A stretch of DNA of 64,000 nt from the NCBI GenBank assembly GCA_905250025.1, contig CAJNOJ010000033.1:372001-436000 (forward strand), read 5' to 3'. This DNA is from Adineta ricciae (Eukaryota > Rotifera > Eurotatoria > Adinetida > Adinetidae). Below the pieces are notes generated by a model, which was given only the letters and a program-made list of their open reading frames with translations, had not been told where the DNA came from and ran no database searches. Positions 61,639 to 64,000 of this stretch are shown here, in pieces (position 1 is the first letter of the stretch; every line of letters begins with the position of its first letter). The position numbers were made by a program, and so were the translations under genes.

Positions 61639-62657
61639 ATGACATCTTCGAAATCCACACGATTGATTCTTGTCACCGGTGTTGCTGGAAATATTGGCAA
61701 ATATTTTGCTGAGCATGCAAACAAACAAAAATATAAACTCCGTTTAATGGTATCTCTTTCACACAATCATTCATTAAAAAAACTTTCATTTTCCTAGGTA
61801 CATTCTATTCATGAACCGGAAAAAAGCGAACCGTTGAAAAACTTTGGTGAAGTTATTCAAGGCGACTTAGATAAGATGGAGACATTAGATAAAGCATGTA
61901 AAGATGTTCATACGATTATTCATTTGGCAGGTGATCCAGATCCAAGTGGAACATGGGATTCGTTGAAGAAAGCAAATATTGAAGGGTAAGACAAACCGTT
62001 CAGTCAAAATCTTCTTTTCATTTTCAGTTCATTTTTAGTTTATACAACATTTTTCTAGCCGCAAAGAATGCCGGAGTAAAACGAATGATTTATGCTAGTT
62101 CGATTCATGCTATAACCGGTTATCCAAAAGATGTACAAGCAAAGACAACTGAACCACCAAATCCTGGAGATCTTTACGGTGTAACGAAATGTTTTGGCGA
62201 AGCACTCTGCTGTTACATGGGCGAGAAAGAAGGTGTACCATCAATTGCGATTCGTATCGGAGCATTTCAAGAGCATGCAGCGGCGCAGAGTAAAGATGCA
62301 ATCAATATGATGGATGCATGGATATCTCAACGAGATTGTGTTCAATTACTGGAACGTTGTATTGATGCTCCCGAAGATCTCAAGTTTGCAATTGTTCATG
62401 GTTTATCAAGGAATACATTCAATCGAATGGATATCGATTCAACCCGGCGACTTCTAGGATACGATCCACAAGATAACTTTTTTGAAGAATCAGAAGCATT
62501 TAGAAAACTAAACATGACTGATGAATTAGCTGGACATAATGTTAAGTATGTGAAGTACTGTTTTTACTCTGTGAAATGAATTGATGTTCTTCTTTGCAGG
62601 GATGATCGACAGAAATCTGGTTTACGAGATAAATCACCAGAAGATAAGAAGAAATGA
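61639..62657 (+). CDS. Extended SDR, uronate dehydrogenase / NAD-dependent epimerase-like
   Basis: Exons 61639-61749, 61798-61985, 62039-62545 and 62600-62657 sum to 864 nt, 287 residues. The Rossmann loop VTGVAGNIGK (GxxGxxG 14-20), VIQGDLDKM, IIHLAGDPDP, catalytic YASSIHAITGY (Ser120/121) and LYGVTK (Tyr146, Lys150) define an extended SDR. IAIRIGAF, SQRDCVQLLERCI, FAIVHGLSRNTFNRMDIDST and RRLLGYDPQDN at the end resemble bacterial uronate dehydrogenases and related NAD-dependent epimerases, where the first part is followed by the VSxNxxxxxD-LGYxPxD block. Likely reaction: NAD+-linked oxidation or epimerisation of a sugar or sugar acid; substrate unknown. Host-style introns show it is resident. 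Uncommon in animals as far as I know; HGT is inference. Confidence 0.85.
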
Positions 62658-63455
62658 ATGTTTTTTTTTAAAACTACAATCAATCTATTCCCGCATGCGT
62701 GAGATAAGTAGTCAATTTTATAATCAAGCCGTTTTGTGCCAATGAATTTATTCCAGCCAAGTGAATGTTGTTATACTGTAGTCAAATATTTTTTTATTAT
62801 TGTCGGTTTTTTACTACAATAAATCAAAGTAATGATACCTCAGAGTGAAAACAGTTCTCCATATTTCGAAAGCATCAATCGTTTTCAATATGTATGTGAT
62901 AGAAGAATATGTAGATATCATTGAGCCACATAAGTTTGTAATACGATCAATTGGACAGCAATGTATTTGGAAGAGTTTGTAAACAGAATGGAATTTCTGA
63001 TTAAAGAGCAAGGCTTGTACAGTTTATTTACATCTCCCCTTTCTTTACTTTCTTGATCAAAGTGTACGTATCTATCGAGTAGAATAAATAGACAACGAAG
63101 TATAAAGATGATATATAATATAGACTCCTTTGAAGATGCTATTAATTGTAAGAGATATAGATTCTGCATTGTTATTGTGATTCCTCAGTTGTTTATGTCA
63201 ATGATTGTTTGATCATTACAGCAATGTATTCTATTCTTTTTAATTAAAGAATGATTTGATTTGGGATCGAGACTAGATGTGCTTTTTTCGAATCGTATGA
63301 CGGACGGCATATTAGTGTATTGATGATAGAATTTCCATGCTTCGCGTCGTATATGATTCATCGGATCAACACATGGTTACAGAATGAAAGAAAAAGAAGA
63401 TAAACAAAAGAACAGTAAGAAGAATAGTTGTAAAAATAAGAAAAAAAAGGAAACT
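62658..63455. other. Intergenic, 0.8 kb
   Basis: AT-rich; AATAAA at about 62818. Small minus frames (62814-63169) lack motifs. Confidence 0.4.
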
Positions 63456-63529
63456 TGGTCCCTATGAGGATCGAACTCATGACCTCCGCGTTATTAGCAC
63501 GGCGCTCTAACCGGCTGAGCTAAGGGACC
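63456..63529 (-). tRNA. tRNA-Ile (anticodon AAU), second copy
   Basis: Minus-strand 74-nt cloverleaf, same stems as the copy at 31296-31369 except one D-loop change and a paired change in the T-stem (ATGAG/CTCAT instead of GTGAG/CTCAC). A T-run at 63448-63441 on the minus strand is the terminator. No intron. Confidence 0.95.
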
Positions 63530-63898
63530 ACGTTTTCTTTCAATCGCGAAACTACATATCTATCTTCATCAAAACCATGCATAAGCGTAAGGTTTATCCA
63601 GAAAGGATGTTTTATACACATTTGTCAGCACGACCACCAAACCTCATAGTACATCTGTTTAATATGTAATCACCTAAAATAGTGTGTTATTCAAGTTCGA
63701 TTGTATAAATATGGCTGCATCAGAATGTTATTTTCCTATAAATAGCTGTTTTTACTTGTTACACTCCCTGTGTGTGAGATCTAACCTTTTTCTATCTTTG
63801 AAATTTTATATCGGTATGATGATCTTTATTGCAAATAGAATAAAAATTTATATCCTATAGACAAACATGTACAGAGATTTGATCGAAAAGGAATTCAA
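63530..63898. other. Intergenic, 3' flank of the edge gene
   Basis: AT-rich; minus-strand 3' UTR of the gene cut by the right edge. No other feature. Confidence 0.35.
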
Positions 63899-64000
63899 CT
63901 ACTCTGATAATCGTTGTTCTTTGGCGAGAACGTATTTGACACCTTCGAGAACATCTGTTTGAATGGTTGTTGGCATTTTCCACGGTTCTGTTTCGGGGTG
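63899..64000 (-). CDS. C-terminal end of an unidentified protein (cut by right edge)
   Basis: The minus strand enters in an open frame, HPETEPWKMPTTIQTDVLEG, VKYVLAKEQRLSE, then TAG at 63899-63901. Only 33 codons are visible; no family named. The clean coding look and the AT-rich flank with AATAAA-like signals downstream support a real 3' end. Confidence 0.5.
   Translation of the reverse strand, partial: HPETEPWKMPTTIQTDVLEGVKYVLAKEQRLSE

Overview
This is nuclear DNA from a small-genome animal. The genes are spliced, and most introns are about 50-65 nt with clean GT-AG ends. The base composition is AT-rich and spacing is tight, often with divergent or convergent neighbours. Nearly all recognisable genes are animal housekeeping genes: talin, centrin, INCENP, cyclin A, an NSD methyltransferase, SYF1/XAB2, ATG4C/D, ZDHHC5/8, QRICH2 and NWD-type NACHT-WD40. 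A Lys/Glu/Ala-rich LEA protein and two enzymes with bacterial or protist-like family membership (NADP-type glutamate dehydrogenase, uronate-dehydrogenase-like SDR), all with introns, point to a bdelloid rotifer. That assignment is inference; no mobile element, CRISPR array or prokaryotic operon was seen.

Layout: 1-1205 talin C-terminus (+, cut by the left edge); 1528-2751 NUDT19-like Nudix (+); 2827-4218 Gln/His-rich protein with a predicted N-myristoylation site (-); 4679-5471 centrin (-); 6340-7392 four-TM protein (+); 8023-8643 LEA protein (+); 9241-10541 LRRC73-like (-), divergent from 10804-14282 NSD histone methyltransferase (+); 15629-16564 unknown acidic protein (+); 17508-19151 cyclin A (+); 19752-20578 unknown Ser/Thr-rich protein (-); 20606-22930 mostly empty with coding-like relics; 22931-24717 mitochondrial-type P-loop ATPase (-); 25631-27206 NADP-GDH (+); 28159-31023 SYF1/XAB2 (+); 31296-31369 tRNA-Ile(AAU) (+); 32335-33974 compact INCENP (-); 35083-36065 MARCH-type RING-CH ligase (+); 36913-41031 QRICH2/DUF4795 (-); 42334-43908 and 44099-45115 two tandem SR proteins (-); 45953-51973 NACHT-WD40 (+); 53046-55249 ATG4C/D (+); 55736-56068 candidate 42-residue membrane micropeptide (+); 56705-58805 DHHC palmitoyltransferase (+); 59138-59524 secreted cystine-knot hormone-like protein (-); 60031-60517 HMG-box protein (-); 61639-62657 SDR epimerase/dehydrogenase (+); 63456-63529 second tRNA-Ile(AAU) (-); 63899-64000 3' end of an unidentified gene (-).

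Exon models were built by hand from reading-frame continuity, splice sites and known family motifs. In nearly every multi-exon model the exon lengths sum to a multiple of three, an internal check on the splicing. The genes do not form one pathway. The themes are chromatin and cell division (NSD, INCENP, cyclin A, HMG box, centrin), RNA processing (SYF1, two SR proteins), membrane traffic and autophagy (ATG4, ZDHHC, MARCH) and stress or metabolism (LEA, GDH, SDR).
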